A stretch of 64,000 nucleotides of DNA, from positions 2,852,001 through 2,916,000 of the forward strand of contig NZ_CP132938.1 in the NCBI RefSeq assembly GCF_040358255.1, in the 5' to 3' direction. Source of the stretch: Tunturibacter gelidoferens (GTDB taxonomy: Bacteria; Acidobacteriota; Terriglobia; Terriglobales; Acidobacteriaceae). Both the position numbers and the translations under genes were made by a program. Positions 26,750 through 36,214 of this stretch are shown piece after piece. Position 1 is the stretch's first letter; every line of letters begins with the position of its first letter. The notes beneath the pieces were generated by a model, which was not told where the DNA came from, did not search any database, and saw nothing but the letters and a program-made list of their open reading frames with translations.

Positions 26750-28192
26750 ATGGGCCTCACGATCGGTATTTGTAAAGTCTCATGGCCGCGTTCGACGAAG
26801 ACTGCCAGGATCGTGTGCATTCTCCTCTTCTCTTTGATTCTTCATGGAGAGCATCCACTATCTAAGGAATCCGTGACGGTCACGTTCGTCGACCCAGAGT
26901 GGTCGCACGACCTGACCGAACATACTGTCGTCGCAGACGACAGATTGAAGGATTTCACGCAGGAGACGGGAATTGGTGTCAAGCATCTGCCGACCCCGGA
27001 GACCACGTTAGACCAGTTAGACCTGGTCCGGAAGCTACTCCGACAGGGAAGCTCCACTCCGGACGTGTCGGGTGTCGATGTGATCTGGCCCGGAGTTTTG
27101 AGCGAAGAATTGATGGACCTGAAGCCGTATTTGGCGACGGAACTCTCTTCGATCAACGCCGATGTCGCCGCCAGTTACACGGTCAAGGGGAAACTGGTCG
27201 CCGCGCCTTACCATTCCGATATCGGAGTCCTATTTTACCGAAGGGATTTGCTCCGACGGTATGGGTACGCGACGCCGCCCCGTACGTGGGACGAACTCGA
27301 GCAAATGGCCGCCAGGATCCAGAAGGGCGAGCGCGCCAGAGGCCAAAAAGATTTTTGGGGATTTCTATGGCCAGGTGCGGCCGGCGAAGGCTTGACCTGT
27401 AACGCCCTGGAATGGCAGGTCTCTGAAGGTGGGGGGCGTATCATCGAAGCCGACGGCAACATTAGCGTGAATAATCCTGATGCGATCCGCAGTTGGCAAC
27501 GCGCAGCCCATTGGATAGGCTGGATCTCGCCCCCGTTCGTGACCTCTCTCCAGGAATGGGATGCCATCAACGACTTTTACCACAGGGGAACGTCCGCTTT
27601 TTATCGTGGGTGGGCGCGGACTTATCTTCTCAGCGTCCGCGATATTCCGTCGGTTCGAGACACGATCGCAATCACGAGCATTCCCGCGGGAAAGAATGCG
27701 CAAGCAGCGACGTTGGGCGGTTTTGGACTCGGGCTTTCGCGATCGTCAAGGCACAGTGCTGAGGCGCTGCACCTGATCCGATTTTTGATCCATCGAGAGA
27801 TCGAGATCGAAGAGGCGCGCGCGGACTACGAGTCACGGAACTGGCCGGAGTTGTATGATCCGACCGCGATCCTGCGAGCAAAACGAAGTTCGGCCGAAAC
27901 CGGGAAACAGCAGGTGAGCGGCGTAGTCGCTCGACCCTCTACAGTTGCAGGAGAAAAATACGAAGAAGTTTCGCGAGCTTATATTCAGGCAGTGCACTCT
28001 GTGTTGCTGGGACAAAGCAGGGCGCCAGAGGCTGCGGCATCGCTGGAACGGGAATTGGTGCGGATCACCGGTTTCAAAACAGGACCGCCGAGCCGGAACC
28101 GCGTTCCGACGCAGAAGAGCTTAGGCAGGGTCTCCGGCGCGCGGCCGGCTGCCGCTTCAACGACTGCGTCAGCGCACGATTCCTTGAAGTAG
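26750..28192 (+). CDS. ABC-type extracellular solute-binding protein (family 1)
   Basis: About 480 residues from MGLTIGICKVSW; gggggt lies 6 bases before the ATG. The N-terminus has a signal segment (TARIVCILLFSLILHG, about residues 18-33). Binding-protein features: VTVTFVDPEWS, DVSGVDVIWPGVL, VAAPYHSDIGVLFYRRDLL, PPRTWDELEQMAARI, and a late ATLGGFGLGLSR. It resembles sugar-binding proteins of the trehalose/maltose type. No permease or ATPase follows; instead a membrane histidine kinase begins 42 bases later. That suggests it serves as a periplasmic sensor subunit. The C-terminal 40 residues are Ser/Ala/Pro-rich and disordered. Confidence 0.88.
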   Translation: MGLTIGICKVSWPRSTKTARIVCILLFSLILHGEHPLSKESVTVTFVDPEWSHDLTEHTVVADDRLKDFTQETGIGVKHLPTPETTLDQLDLVRKLLRQGSSTPDVSGVDVIWPGVLSEELMDLKPYLATELSSINADVAASYTVKGKLVAAPYHSDIGVLFYRRDLLRRYGYATPPRTWDELEQMAARIQKGERARGQKDFWGFLWPGAAGEGLTCNALEWQVSEGGGRIIEADGNISVNNPDAIRSWQRAAHWIGWISPPFVTSLQEWDAINDFYHRGTSAFYRGWARTYLLSVRDIPSVRDTIAITSIPAGKNAQAATLGGFGLGLSRSSRHSAEALHLIRFLIHREIEIEEARADYESRNWPELYDPTAILRAKRSSAETGKQQVSGVVARPSTVAGEKYEEVSRAYIQAVHSVLLGQSRAPEAAASLERELVRITGFKTGPPSRNRVPTQKSLGRVSGARPAAASTTASAHDSLK

Positions 28193-28234
28193 AGTGCTGT
28201 TTGACCCGTTCGCTAACACTTCTGGAGTGGCTGG

Positions 28235-29743
28235 ATGAGGCAGGCGAGCATTAGCCCCGTTCTTTATCGATTCAAAATCGGTCGTCACCTTGCGCTCTGC
28301 TTTGCCCTTCTGATTGGAATAATGGTCGCTTGCGATGGCGTTCTGCTTTGGCAGTTGCGCGAGGTTCGTTCGCAAGTTGAACTCCTGAAGGGAGTCGACG
28401 GAGAACTGATCGAGGTCTTGCGCGTCCATGGAGAGCTTTTCTCGTTTTACGAAAGGCTAAGCCATGCGGCGCGATCCGAGGACCAGGATCAATTCATCGC
28501 AGTATCGGAAGCACTCAGGAGCGCTGTACTCGATGAGACTCAACGCACTGAGGCAGCGTTCCGTCATTTGCCTTCCGCGGTCAAGGTAGACGAAACAGTG
28601 CTTCCAACGATCGAAACAATCGAGAACACCCTACTGTCTCATTTGGATGCGATCAGTGCGTTAGCGACTTCGGGAGAGTGGGCGGACGTACGCAGTCGAA
28701 CCGACGATCAAGTTCAGCGGCTTGAATACCTTAGCTCGCAGCTCGTCAGAGACGTAGCCCGCGACGTCGAAGAACAGCGCACGCAAGCCGCATTAAATAT
28801 TGAGATCGTAGAACGTCGCATCATCTTGGCAGCAATCGTCACAGGATTCGTTACCCTGTTCACCGCCGCCTTCTTTGGCTGGGCCACAGCGCTACGGATT
28901 ATTGAACTTCGGGGGGAAGCGCGCGCCGAGCGGGAGCAAGCGGAGGAGGCGCTGCGGCAGGCGCAGGCGGATCTCGCACACGCCAACCGGGTGAGCAGCA
29001 TGGGAGAGCTGAGTGCCTCTTTGGCGCATGAGGTCAATCAACCGATTGCGGCAGCCATCACCGACGCCAATACGTGCTTGCGCTGGCTGTCCCGCGAGCA
29101 GCCCGATCTGGAGGAGGCGCGCGCGGCCGCGGCGAGAATCGTACAAGACGGAAGGCGTGCGGGCGAGATCGTCAACCGCGTCCGCCTGCTTTTTAAGAAG
29201 GGTACGCTGCAACGGGAGTTGGTCGATCCAAACGAGATTGTTCGAGAGATGACACTTCTCCTGCATAGCGAGGCAACTCAATTCGCTATTTTCGTTCGGA
29301 CGAAACTGGCTGCAGACATCCCTCGAGTCATGGGAGATCGCGTGCAACTGCAGCAGGTGCTCATGAACCTGATGATGAACAGCATCGATGCGATGAAGGA
29401 TGTGGATGGGACCCACGAACTCATGATCGAATCACAGCGCAGCGAGGACGGTCAGGTGTTGATATCGGTCAGTGATACCGGCGTGGGGCTTCCACTGGAG
29501 CAGGCCGACAAGATCTTTAATGCGTTCTTTACCACCAAGGCGCGCGGCACGGGCATGGGACTGCGGATCAGTCGCTCCATTGTTGAATCGCACGGGGGCC
29601 GCTTGTGGGCTGCTGACAACCCTCCGCGAGGCGCGAGATTTTGTTTCACATTACCTGCCAACGGCGCGACATGCGACCCAGTTGTGTCTGGAGATCGCAC
29701 TGATGCTGCTGACGGCACTCACGACAACAACCCGGTCGTTTGA
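28235..29743 (+). CDS. membrane sensor histidine kinase
   Basis: A 502-residue kinase. Membrane helices at about 19-41 and 188-212 enclose a helical periplasmic domain of about 145 residues, which could be reached by the solute-binding protein encoded just upstream. A coiled coil ([18 protein letters not shown]) leads to the HisKA domain with phospho-acceptor His265 (SLAHEVNQP), then the ATPase: N-box MNLMMNSIDAM, G1 DTGVGLP, F-box NAFFTTK, G2 GTGMGLRIS. No response regulator is adjacent. From about residue 245 to the end the protein is nearly a copy of the MHYT kinase encoded at 33029-34915. Confidence 0.93.
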   Translation: MRQASISPVLYRFKIGRHLALCFALLIGIMVACDGVLLWQLREVRSQVELLKGVDGELIEVLRVHGELFSFYERLSHAARSEDQDQFIAVSEALRSAVLDETQRTEAAFRHLPSAVKVDETVLPTIETIENTLLSHLDAISALATSGEWADVRSRTDDQVQRLEYLSSQLVRDVARDVEEQRTQAALNIEIVERRIILAAIVTGFVTLFTAAFFGWATALRIIELRGEARAEREQAEEALRQAQADLAHANRVSSMGELSASLAHEVNQPIAAAITDANTCLRWLSREQPDLEEARAAAARIVQDGRRAGEIVNRVRLLFKKGTLQRELVDPNEIVREMTLLLHSEATQFAIFVRTKLAADIPRVMGDRVQLQQVLMNLMMNSIDAMKDVDGTHELMIESQRSEDGQVLISVSDTGVGLPLEQADKIFNAFFTTKARGTGMGLRISRSIVESHGGRLWAADNPPRGARFCFTLPANGATCDPVVSGDRTDAADGTHDNNPVV

Positions 29744-29921
29744 GTGCGTCCGTCGGAGTATACGCACGGCTGGGGGTATCGATGGTTTGAGATCCAGACT
29801 GTGGGGTGAAATGTGCCGCTAGCGGATGGGCGCATCGGCAAACCCACTGCCGAGCAGCAGATCGAAGAACTCAGTCTTGAACTGGAGCGGGCACGGTTAT
29901 AAAGCCGAAAGACTTTCGCCT

Positions 29922-30737
29922 GTTCTGTCGCAATAGAGCGCTTTGCTATTCTTTGCACAGACGGCGAGGTGTTGGGGAGCGATGAGACAGACGTTGAATC
30001 CAGAGATGGCAAAGGTCTTAAAGCGCTTGCACTATCCTCTGGATGTGATTCTGCGCTGTGTTCGCTGGTATAGCGCGTATCCGTTGAGTCTTCGGCACTT
30101 GGAAGAGATGATGGCCGAGCGCGGGATTTCCGTTGATCACTCGACCGTGCACCGCTGGGCGATCAAATTGTTGCCAGTCCTGGAGAAGGCGTTCCGGCGC
30201 TCCAAGCGCAAGGTCGGAGGAGCTGGCGGATGGACGAGACCTACATCAAGGTTAAGGGCGAGTGGAAGTATCTGTACCGTGCTGTCGATAAGGCAGGCGA
30301 CACCGTCGATTTCTTGCTGCGGGCGCATCGCGACAAGGTCGCGGCACGAAGGTTCTTCGAACAGGCGGTCAAGCGTAACGGCGCACCAGAGAAAGTAACC
30401 ATCGATAAGAGCGGCTCGAATGTGGCGGCTCTCGAAGCCATGAACGCCGGACGAGGGAAGGGGATCGTCGTGCGCCAGGTCAAGTACCTGAACAACATCG
30501 TCGAGCAAGACCACCGTTGCCATAAAACGCCGAACCAGACCGATGCTCGGCTTCAAGGATTTTCGCTGCGCCCGCATCCTCCTCTCCGGCATCGAACTCA
30601 TGCACATGATCAGGAAAGGACAAATGAAGAACGGCGGCAGGGGACAAACCCCCGCACAGCAGTTTTACTCCTTGGCAGCATAGGCAGCCTGATCATATCG
30701 GCCTTTGATCGTTCAAACATCCTTATCGCGACAGAAC
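29922..30737. mobile_element. IS6-family insertion sequence, degenerate
   Basis: About 816 bp, bounded by inverted repeats GTTCTGTCGC (29922-29931) and its complement (30728-30737), with further partial matches inward. The transposase frame is broken twice. The bases just before it (about 29820-29900) encode a short coiled-coil-like fragment (GKPTAEQQIEELSLELERA), perhaps the remnant of another transposase cut by this insertion. Confidence 0.8.
29982..30683 (+). pseudogene. IS6-family transposase with two frameshifts
   Basis: Segment one (from ATG 29982) gives the N-terminal helix-turn-helix part (LRHLEEMMAERGISVDHSTV). Near 30215 the frame shifts, and MDETYIKVKGEWKYLYRAV with VTIDKSGSN follow. 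Near 30515 it shifts back, giving the IELMHMIRKGQM tail, ending at a TAG at 30681-30683. The DDE residues are visible across the two frames (Asp, Asp, Glu in VEQDH). No single product can be made, so it is inactive. Confidence 0.88.
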
Positions 30738-30832
30738 CCACGCGAAGAGCTTGAGACGAATTGGCAGAACTTGGGAACATGAGCCCGCGAAGCTTTCTCT
30801 CAGCAATACAATTGCGAACGTGGCGCTAACTA

Positions 30833-31879
30833 TTATGACGGCAGCAAGGCCGGCTCCTGCGGTGCGGGCCAAATCACATCCTGGCTGCTTTGGAGACACG
30901 ACCGGAAGATCCCCAGCTTCTGCATCTTGCAGATTAGAGTGGTGCGCTTCAATCCGAGTTTGGCAGCTGCGCCTTTCGGGCCGCCGATCACCCAACCAAC
31001 GGCTTCAAGCGTGTGCAAAATCAGAGCGCGTTCGGAGTCCCTTAGAGTAGTTACAGTGGGAGGGATGATGACACCCTGAGACGCTGCCGTCGGCAGAGGA
31101 TTGGGAAGCACCCCATTGTTTGAGAGGATCACAGCACGTTCGATCAAGTTCTGCAGCTCGCGGATATTCCCCGGCCACTGATACGAGCTGAGCGCAGACA
31201 TCGTTTCCGGAGGAATGTGTTCGATTTGCCTATCCGCCCGACGGCCAAAAATCTCGGCAAAATGAGTCACCAGGACAGGAATGTCTTCGCAGCGCGCCCG
31301 CAATGGTGGCAGCAGGATTGGAAACACATTCAGACGGTAGTAGAGGTCGCTGCGAAATTCGCCCCGCTTCATCATCGCCGTCAGATCACGGTTAGTTGCC
31401 GCCACCAGCCGTACGTCCACCTGGCGAGTCCGAGTGCTGCCCAGGCGCTCGAACTCCTGTTCCTGCAGTACTCGCAGCAGTTTCGGCTGCAGCGTCAACG
31501 GAATATCGCCGACCTCGTCGAGGAAGATAGTGCCCTTGTCAGCCAGTTCGAAACGACCAATCCTTTGCGCTACGGCTCCAGTGAAGGCGCCTCTCTCGTG
31601 GCCAAAAAGCTCGCTTTCCAACAGATCCAACGGAATGGCAGCGCAATTCAGTTTTACGAATGAGCGTCCACACCGCGAGCTGATGTTGTGAATCGCGCGC
31701 GCGATCAGCTCCTTGCCGGTGCCTGTTTCGCCCTGGATAAGAACGGTGGAATCTGTAGGCGCGACGCGTTCGACGTGTTCGAGCACCGCTTCCAGAGCAG
31801 GGCTATTGCCTATGAGTTGCTCGAATCGACGCGCATAAGAAACTTGACCGCTATTTTCTATAATTTCGAAAGTTCCCAC
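30833..31879 (-). CDS. sigma-54 interaction AAA+ activator without receiver domain
   Basis: A 348-residue enhancer-binding protein. It lacks the N-terminal receiver of NtrC and starts almost directly with the AAA+ domain: Walker A GETGTGKE (residues 50-57), the sigma-54 contact loop GAFTGA (97-102), Walker B TIFLDEVGD, sensor ATNRDL, and an arginine-finger region. The C-terminal Fis-type helix-turn-helix (KGAAAKLGLKRTTLICKMQKLG) binds DNA. Forty bases upstream lies a gene for a lone receiver domain, so the two could act together as a two-piece NtrC. Last gene of the four-gene minus-strand cluster. Confidence 0.93.
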   Translation of the reverse strand: MGTFEIIENSGQVSYARRFEQLIGNSPALEAVLEHVERVAPTDSTVLIQGETGTGKELIARAIHNISSRCGRSFVKLNCAAIPLDLLESELFGHERGAFTGAVAQRIGRFELADKGTIFLDEVGDIPLTLQPKLLRVLQEQEFERLGSTRTRQVDVRLVAATNRDLTAMMKRGEFRSDLYYRLNVFPILLPPLRARCEDIPVLVTHFAEIFGRRADRQIEHIPPETMSALSSYQWPGNIRELQNLIERAVILSNNGVLPNPLPTAASQGVIIPPTVTTLRDSERALILHTLEAVGWVIGGPKGAAAKLGLKRTTLICKMQKLGIFRSCLQSSQDVIWPAPQEPALLPS

Positions 31880-31919
31880 GGTGAACCTCCTGGCGCCGGG
31901 TGCATGCTACCTATCGGGC

Positions 31920-32297
31920 TCAACTCTCTAGAGCCGCTCGGACAGTCTCGAGCAGGGCTTCATCGTCAAACGGTTTTGCCAGGAACTCCACTGCCCCCGC
32001 CCTCAATGCCTGCATCCGCATTTGTGCGTCGCCGTGTGCCGTGATGAAGATGGTCGGAATCCTGCAATTATCAGCGTTTAGCTTGGCTTGCAATTCCAGG
32101 CCGGAGATTCCCGGCATGCGTATATCGGTGATCAGACATGCTATGTGGTGCTGCTGTCCGGACTTAAGAAATTCTTCCGCTGACCCAAACGCGAGCGCAG
32201 GCAATCCAACCGCTTTCAGCATGCCATGCAATGCGCCGCGCACCGAATCATCATCGTCGACAATCGCAACCAGCTTGGCCTTTCCTTGAACAGCCAT
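31920..32297 (-). CDS. receiver-only response regulator
   Basis: A single receiver domain of about 125 residues, counting from MAVQGKAKLVAIVDDDD. Phospho-acceptor Asp58 (LITDIRMPG), acidic pocket DDDD near the N-terminus, Thr in FITAHGD, Lys in FLAKPFDD. It closely resembles the receiver half of FixJ-type regulators but stops before any output domain. It lies between a FixJ-type regulator and a receiver-less sigma-54 activator. An upstream in-frame start at 32333 would add 12 residues. Confidence 0.9.
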   Translation of the reverse strand: MAVQGKAKLVAIVDDDDSVRGALHGMLKAVGLPALAFGSAEEFLKSGQQHHIACLITDIRMPGISGLELQAKLNADNCRIPTIFITAHGDAQMRMQALRAGAVEFLAKPFDDEALLETVRAALES

Positions 32298-32414
32298 GGC
32301 AGAAACATTAGTAGCGGGACCAACAAAGCGCAATCATACTTAGGTATATGGACTCCAAGGGCACTTTGATCAGGGAGGCAGCTGCAGATTTCAAAAGCTG
32401 GTATTACTCGCCGA

Positions 32415-33032
32415 CTAAGAAGCTAAAAGCTTCGTCGCCATTCTGACCAATTCTGCCAGTGATTCAGCCTGCATCTTCCGCATCACGTTCCCGCGATGGA
32501 TCTTCACGGTGATTTCGCTGGTTCCGAGCTGGGAAGCTACTTGTTTGTTGAGCATGCCCGAAACTACCAGGCTCATGACCTCGCGCTCGCGCCGCGTCAG
32601 CGACCTGTAGCGCTTGCGCAACTCGGCAAGATCACTCTCCTGTTGGCGCACCACCCGGTCGCGCTCCAGTGCCTGATGAATTGCATTCAGCAAGTCCTGG
32701 TCCGGGAAGGGCTTGGTCAGGAACTCCACCGCGCCGGACTTCATGGCCTTCACCGTCATCGGAATGTCTCCATGACCGGTGATGAAGATGATGGGAATCC
32801 GGATGCCCGCGTCAGCTAATTCTCGCTGAAAGTCCAGACCGTTGACTCCAGGAAGTCTCACGTCGAGAACAAGGCAACCCGGGCCGTCCGGTCGCTTGCT
32901 ATGCACGAACTCTTCCGCCGTCCCGAAGGCTTCGGACCGCAAGTTCACCGACTTTAGCAGGCCTTTGATCGATGCTCGGACAGCTGCATCGTCATCGATG
33001 ACGAACACCGTGGGAGCGCCTGCGGACATCAT
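32415..33032 (-). CDS. FixJ-type response regulator
   Basis: A 205-residue regulator: receiver domain (residues about 8-120) with Asp57 in LVLDVRLPG, Thr in FITGHGD and Lys in FLTKPFPD; then a LuxR/FixJ helix-turn-helix ([40 protein letters not shown]). It overlaps the MHYT kinase gene by 4 bases (stop of the kinase with this ATG), so it is almost surely that kinase's partner. Confidence 0.95.
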   Translation of the reverse strand: MMSAGAPTVFVIDDDAAVRASIKGLLKSVNLRSEAFGTAEEFVHSKRPDGPGCLVLDVRLPGVNGLDFQRELADAGIRIPIIFITGHGDIPMTVKAMKSGAVEFLTKPFPDQDLLNAIHQALERDRVVRQQESDLAELRKRYRSLTRREREVMSLVVSGMLNKQVASQLGTSEITVKIHRGNVMRKMQAESLAELVRMATKLLAS

Positions 33033-34915
33033 TCGTGTCCCTCGACTGAGGTGGGCAAGGCAAAGAAAAAGCTCGCGCCCCGCGGAGAGTTATCGGCAGC
33101 CCATAGACGGCCGCCATGCTCCTCAACGATGGAGCGGCTGATGCGAAGTCCCATCCCGGTGCCGCGAGGCTTCGTAGTAAAGAATGCATTGAATATCTGG
33201 TCCACCTGCTGGGCGGGCAGCCCTACGCCGGTATCGCAGACGGACACCATAAGCTGTTCGTTTTCAGCTCGCTGCGACTTGATGGCGAGCTCGCGTGGCC
33301 CAGCCACATCGTTCATTGCATCGATGCTGTTCATGATGAGGTTCATCATGACCTGCTGCAACTGCACGCGATCACCCATGACAGCGGGAAGATCCGCGGT
33401 GAGTTCCGTCCGGATTGATATGGAGTGTCGCGTTGCCTCACTGCGCAGGAGGACAATCATCTCTCGTATGACGTCATTCAAGTCAACCAACTCCCATTCT
33501 GGAGTGTCCTTGGTGAAGACCATGCGGATCCGCTTGATGATCTCCGCCGCGCGTGTCCCATTCTTGACGATTCTTGCTGCAGCTTCGCGGGCCTCTTCCA
33601 GATCGGGCTGGTCGCGCGTCAGCCAGCGCAGACACGTGTTGGCGTTCGTGACGGCAGCGGCAATCGGTTGATTTACTTCGTGCGCCAGGGAGGCAGTCAG
33701 CTCTCCCATTGTGGTCGCCCGGCTGACGTGTGCGAGGTCCGCTCGCGCCTGGCGAAGCGCTTCTTCGGCGAGCTTGCGCTGGCTAATGTCGGTCGAACTG
33801 CCCACGAATTGCGCCAAATCCCCGGATGCGTTCAAAACAGGATGGCCGACGGTCTGGATGTGTTTGACAGAGCCGTCTGGAAGAAGGATTCGGAATTCCA
33901 CTTCGTAATTCGACTTTTCAGCGATTGCTCGATCGATCGCCCCTAGCCACTTGGCTCGATCCTCCGGATGAGTTCGCTGCAGACGTTCTTCAAAAGCCGG
34001 GGGACCATCTTCTGGATCGAAGCCATAAATGCGATACCATTCCTCGGATAGGTGCAAGGCGTCTCTCCCCGCTACCCGCCAGGCCCAACTCCCTGTGTGC
34101 GTGAGCCTTTGCGCTTCCGCCAAGTACGCTTCGCTTCGCTGCAACTTCTCTTCCTGCAGTTCCAAGGTCTGGGCAGCGAATCGCCTATCCACCCAGGACG
34201 TCAGTAAAGCCAGCCCGAGGACGATAAAGGTGACGACGGCAATTCCGGCGGTGCCGAGTGCGGAGATGCTTACGGCGTGAGTCAGGTCCGCCGGCATGCC
34301 CGAGGGCGTGAAACTGGCAGCAGCCATGCCGGTGTAATGCATGACGGGAATCGCAGCTCCCATCACAACTGCTCCGGCTAACTTTTCCCGGCCGATCCCC
34401 GCTTTCTCATCTCGGAGATGAAAGGTAATCCTTAACGCGGCGAGAGAAATCGAAACCGCGAATACGACGGACAGGACGACGAGAAAGGAATTAAACTGGC
34501 ATATAGCCGGTAAACGCATGGCGGCCATGCCGATGTAATGCATACTCGCAATACCCGCACCCATCAGGACACTTCCGGCGACCGCTCGGGATGCACCCAT
34601 TTTCTGTCGGCTTACCACGTACAGTGCAATGACCGACGCGAGAATGGCCGCAAACAGTGACAGCAGAACGGTCGTCCAATGGTAGGCCACGGGAATCGGT
34701 AGGATGAACGCCAGCATCCCAATGTAGTGCATGGACCAAATGCCAGTTCCCATCGCACCGGCCCCGCCCAGCAGCCAAACCGCGCGAGTCCAACCGCCCG
34801 CAGCCGTTACGCGACCTGCGAGATCCAGAGCAGCGTACGACGCAAACATGGCGATCAACACCGAAAGCGCCACGAGCGCGTAGTTGTACGAGCCAATCAA
34901 ATTCACTGCGGCCAT
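33029..34915 (-). CDS. MHYT-PAS sensor histidine kinase
   Basis: About 628 residues from [17 protein letters not shown]; ggag lies 5 bases before this ATG. Residues 1 to about 235 form a seven-helix MHYT domain with three motifs ([30 protein letters not shown]), proposed in the family literature to bind metal and sense O2, CO or NO. A PAS domain follows (about 255-370), then HisKA with His412 (SLAHEVNQP) and the HATPase ([27 protein letters not shown]). Overlaps the FixJ-type gene. The kinase half is a near copy of that of the kinase at 28235-29743. Confidence 0.95.
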   Translation of the reverse strand: MAAVNLIGSYNYALVALSVLIAMFASYAALDLAGRVTAAGGWTRAVWLLGGAGAMGTGIWSMHYIGMLAFILPIPVAYHWTTVLLSLFAAILASVIALYVVSRQKMGASRAVAGSVLMGAGIASMHYIGMAAMRLPAICQFNSFLVVLSVVFAVSISLAALRITFHLRDEKAGIGREKLAGAVVMGAAIPVMHYTGMAAASFTPSGMPADLTHAVSISALGTAGIAVVTFIVLGLALLTSWVDRRFAAQTLELQEEKLQRSEAYLAEAQRLTHTGSWAWRVAGRDALHLSEEWYRIYGFDPEDGPPAFEERLQRTHPEDRAKWLGAIDRAIAEKSNYEVEFRILLPDGSVKHIQTVGHPVLNASGDLAQFVGSSTDISQRKLAEEALRQARADLAHVSRATTMGELTASLAHEVNQPIAAAVTNANTCLRWLTRDQPDLEEAREAAARIVKNGTRAAEIIKRIRMVFTKDTPEWELVDLNDVIREMIVLLRSEATRHSISIRTELTADLPAVMGDRVQLQQVMMNLIMNSIDAMNDVAGPRELAIKSQRAENEQLMVSVCDTGVGLPAQQVDQIFNAFFTTKPRGTGMGLRISRSIVEEHGGRLWAADNSPRGASFFFALPTSVEGHE

Positions 34916-35365
34916 TTGACTCCATCCCGGTTGCCACGCGGAACAGTCGTGGCGCTTCAATTAACAAATTAAACCGCCTCCCTAGCACCAGCGCCAATTC
35001 TTGCCGGGTTCGAACGACGGCTATATGCGCCTATCTTTGCTGCTCTAGAGATTTGACCCTCGACAGGCCTGAATTCTACTCGACTTACTCGCCGTGCTTC
35101 CATCGCCGGTCGGCCGTCATGTCTCTCCGCAGTGAGGTTTGTGTCCCATGCATTCTTCATTTGGAAGGGACGGAGCACTTTTTGGAGAGACCGTCCCGTC
35201 GAAATGCGGACGTTGTGTCAATTCCACGACACTTGCCCGGAGTTGGATGAGGCCCTCCTCAGCCCATCAGCTGACTCATCCCGCTGAAAATACGCAATTA
35301 AATCATCCGGCGGTTACTTGGCAAGTGACGTGCATCTCGCAGTCGCACCGGGAGGCACAGACAAC
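34916..35365. other. divergent regulatory gap between the MHYT kinase and the ECF sigma gene
   Basis: 450 bases between two genes pointing away from each other. It must contain promoters for both units, yet no convincing -35/-10 pair stands out. Small open frames here lack ribosome-binding sites. Confidence 0.5.
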
Positions 35366-36013
35366 ATGCAAACGACAGAGTCAAACCTCGGAAGCGAGCA
35401 GCGCCTCGATGTCTGCATCTTGGAAAAAGAAACTCAGGATATGCAGGACGTTCTCACGCAGAGCTTGCCGTCGTTTTACAGAAGGGCTTATCGATACCTG
35501 GGCAACGCAGCCGACGCGGAAGATGCGGTTCAGGATGCACTCCTGTCCGCTTGTCGCCATTTGGACCAATTCAAGGGGCAGTCGAAAATGTCGACCTGGT
35601 TGACCACGATTGTCATCAATTCCGCCCTGACGCAATTGCGAAGACGGTCACGTCAGATCCACATATCGCTGGATGAGCAATTTGGGGAAGAGCCAGGATA
35701 TTGCGTATCAGAACGGTTGGCGGACCGCAGACCAAGTCCTGAAGATGAGTGTATAAAGTCGGAACTGTATGGGCATCTCATGCGTTTCATAGATGAGATT
35801 CCGCCCGCGTCGGGGTATGCTTTCCGACTGCGTGACTTGGATGGGCTGACTACAAGCGAAGCAGCACAGATTCTGGGAGTGGCAGATGTAACAGTGAAGG
35901 CCCATGTATCACGGGCGCGCGCGAGGCTCAGGCGGCTGATAGGCCACGCTCTCGATGCACAGCCTCGTTCAACCCCGACCCGCACTGCTTCGCCAGTTGG
36001 GACAAGGAAGTAA
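35366..36013 (+). CDS. ECF-type RNA polymerase sigma factor
   Basis: A 215-residue sigma factor counting from MQTTESNLG, with ggagg 10 bases ahead. Region 2 (about 30-95): FYRRAYRYLGNAADAEDAVQDAL, STWLTTIVINSALTQLRRR. Region 4 (about 140-190): GYAFRLRDLDGLTTSEAAQ, ILGVADVTVKAHVSRARARL. No anti-sigma gene follows; the next gene, 201 bases on, is the RND efflux permease. The sigma factor probably drives that operon. Confidence 0.92.
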   Translation: MQTTESNLGSEQRLDVCILEKETQDMQDVLTQSLPSFYRRAYRYLGNAADAEDAVQDALLSACRHLDQFKGQSKMSTWLTTIVINSALTQLRRRSRQIHISLDEQFGEEPGYCVSERLADRRPSPEDECIKSELYGHLMRFIDEIPPASGYAFRLRDLDGLTTSEAAQILGVADVTVKAHVSRARARLRRLIGHALDAQPRSTPTRTASPVGTRK

Positions 36014-36214
36014 GCAACGAGAATCAGATCCTCTCGGGCACAACACGACACGATATCGCGATGGAGCACTGTTTCCCGCGCCACAAGATTTTAAGCAGGC
36101 ATTGGCCAGGCGCCGTTACAGCGCAGTTGCAAGCTGCGGACCTGAGGGTAAACGAGATCACGGAGGGCGAACTGACAGCCATTTGTAGGTAACTGACTAA
36201 AGGAACGAAATTCT

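Noticed and set aside
36120..36160. possible sigma-54 promoter (GG-N10-GC) ahead of the RND operon
   Set aside because: The spacing can be met but the -24 and -12 boxes match the consensus poorly, so I do not claim it.
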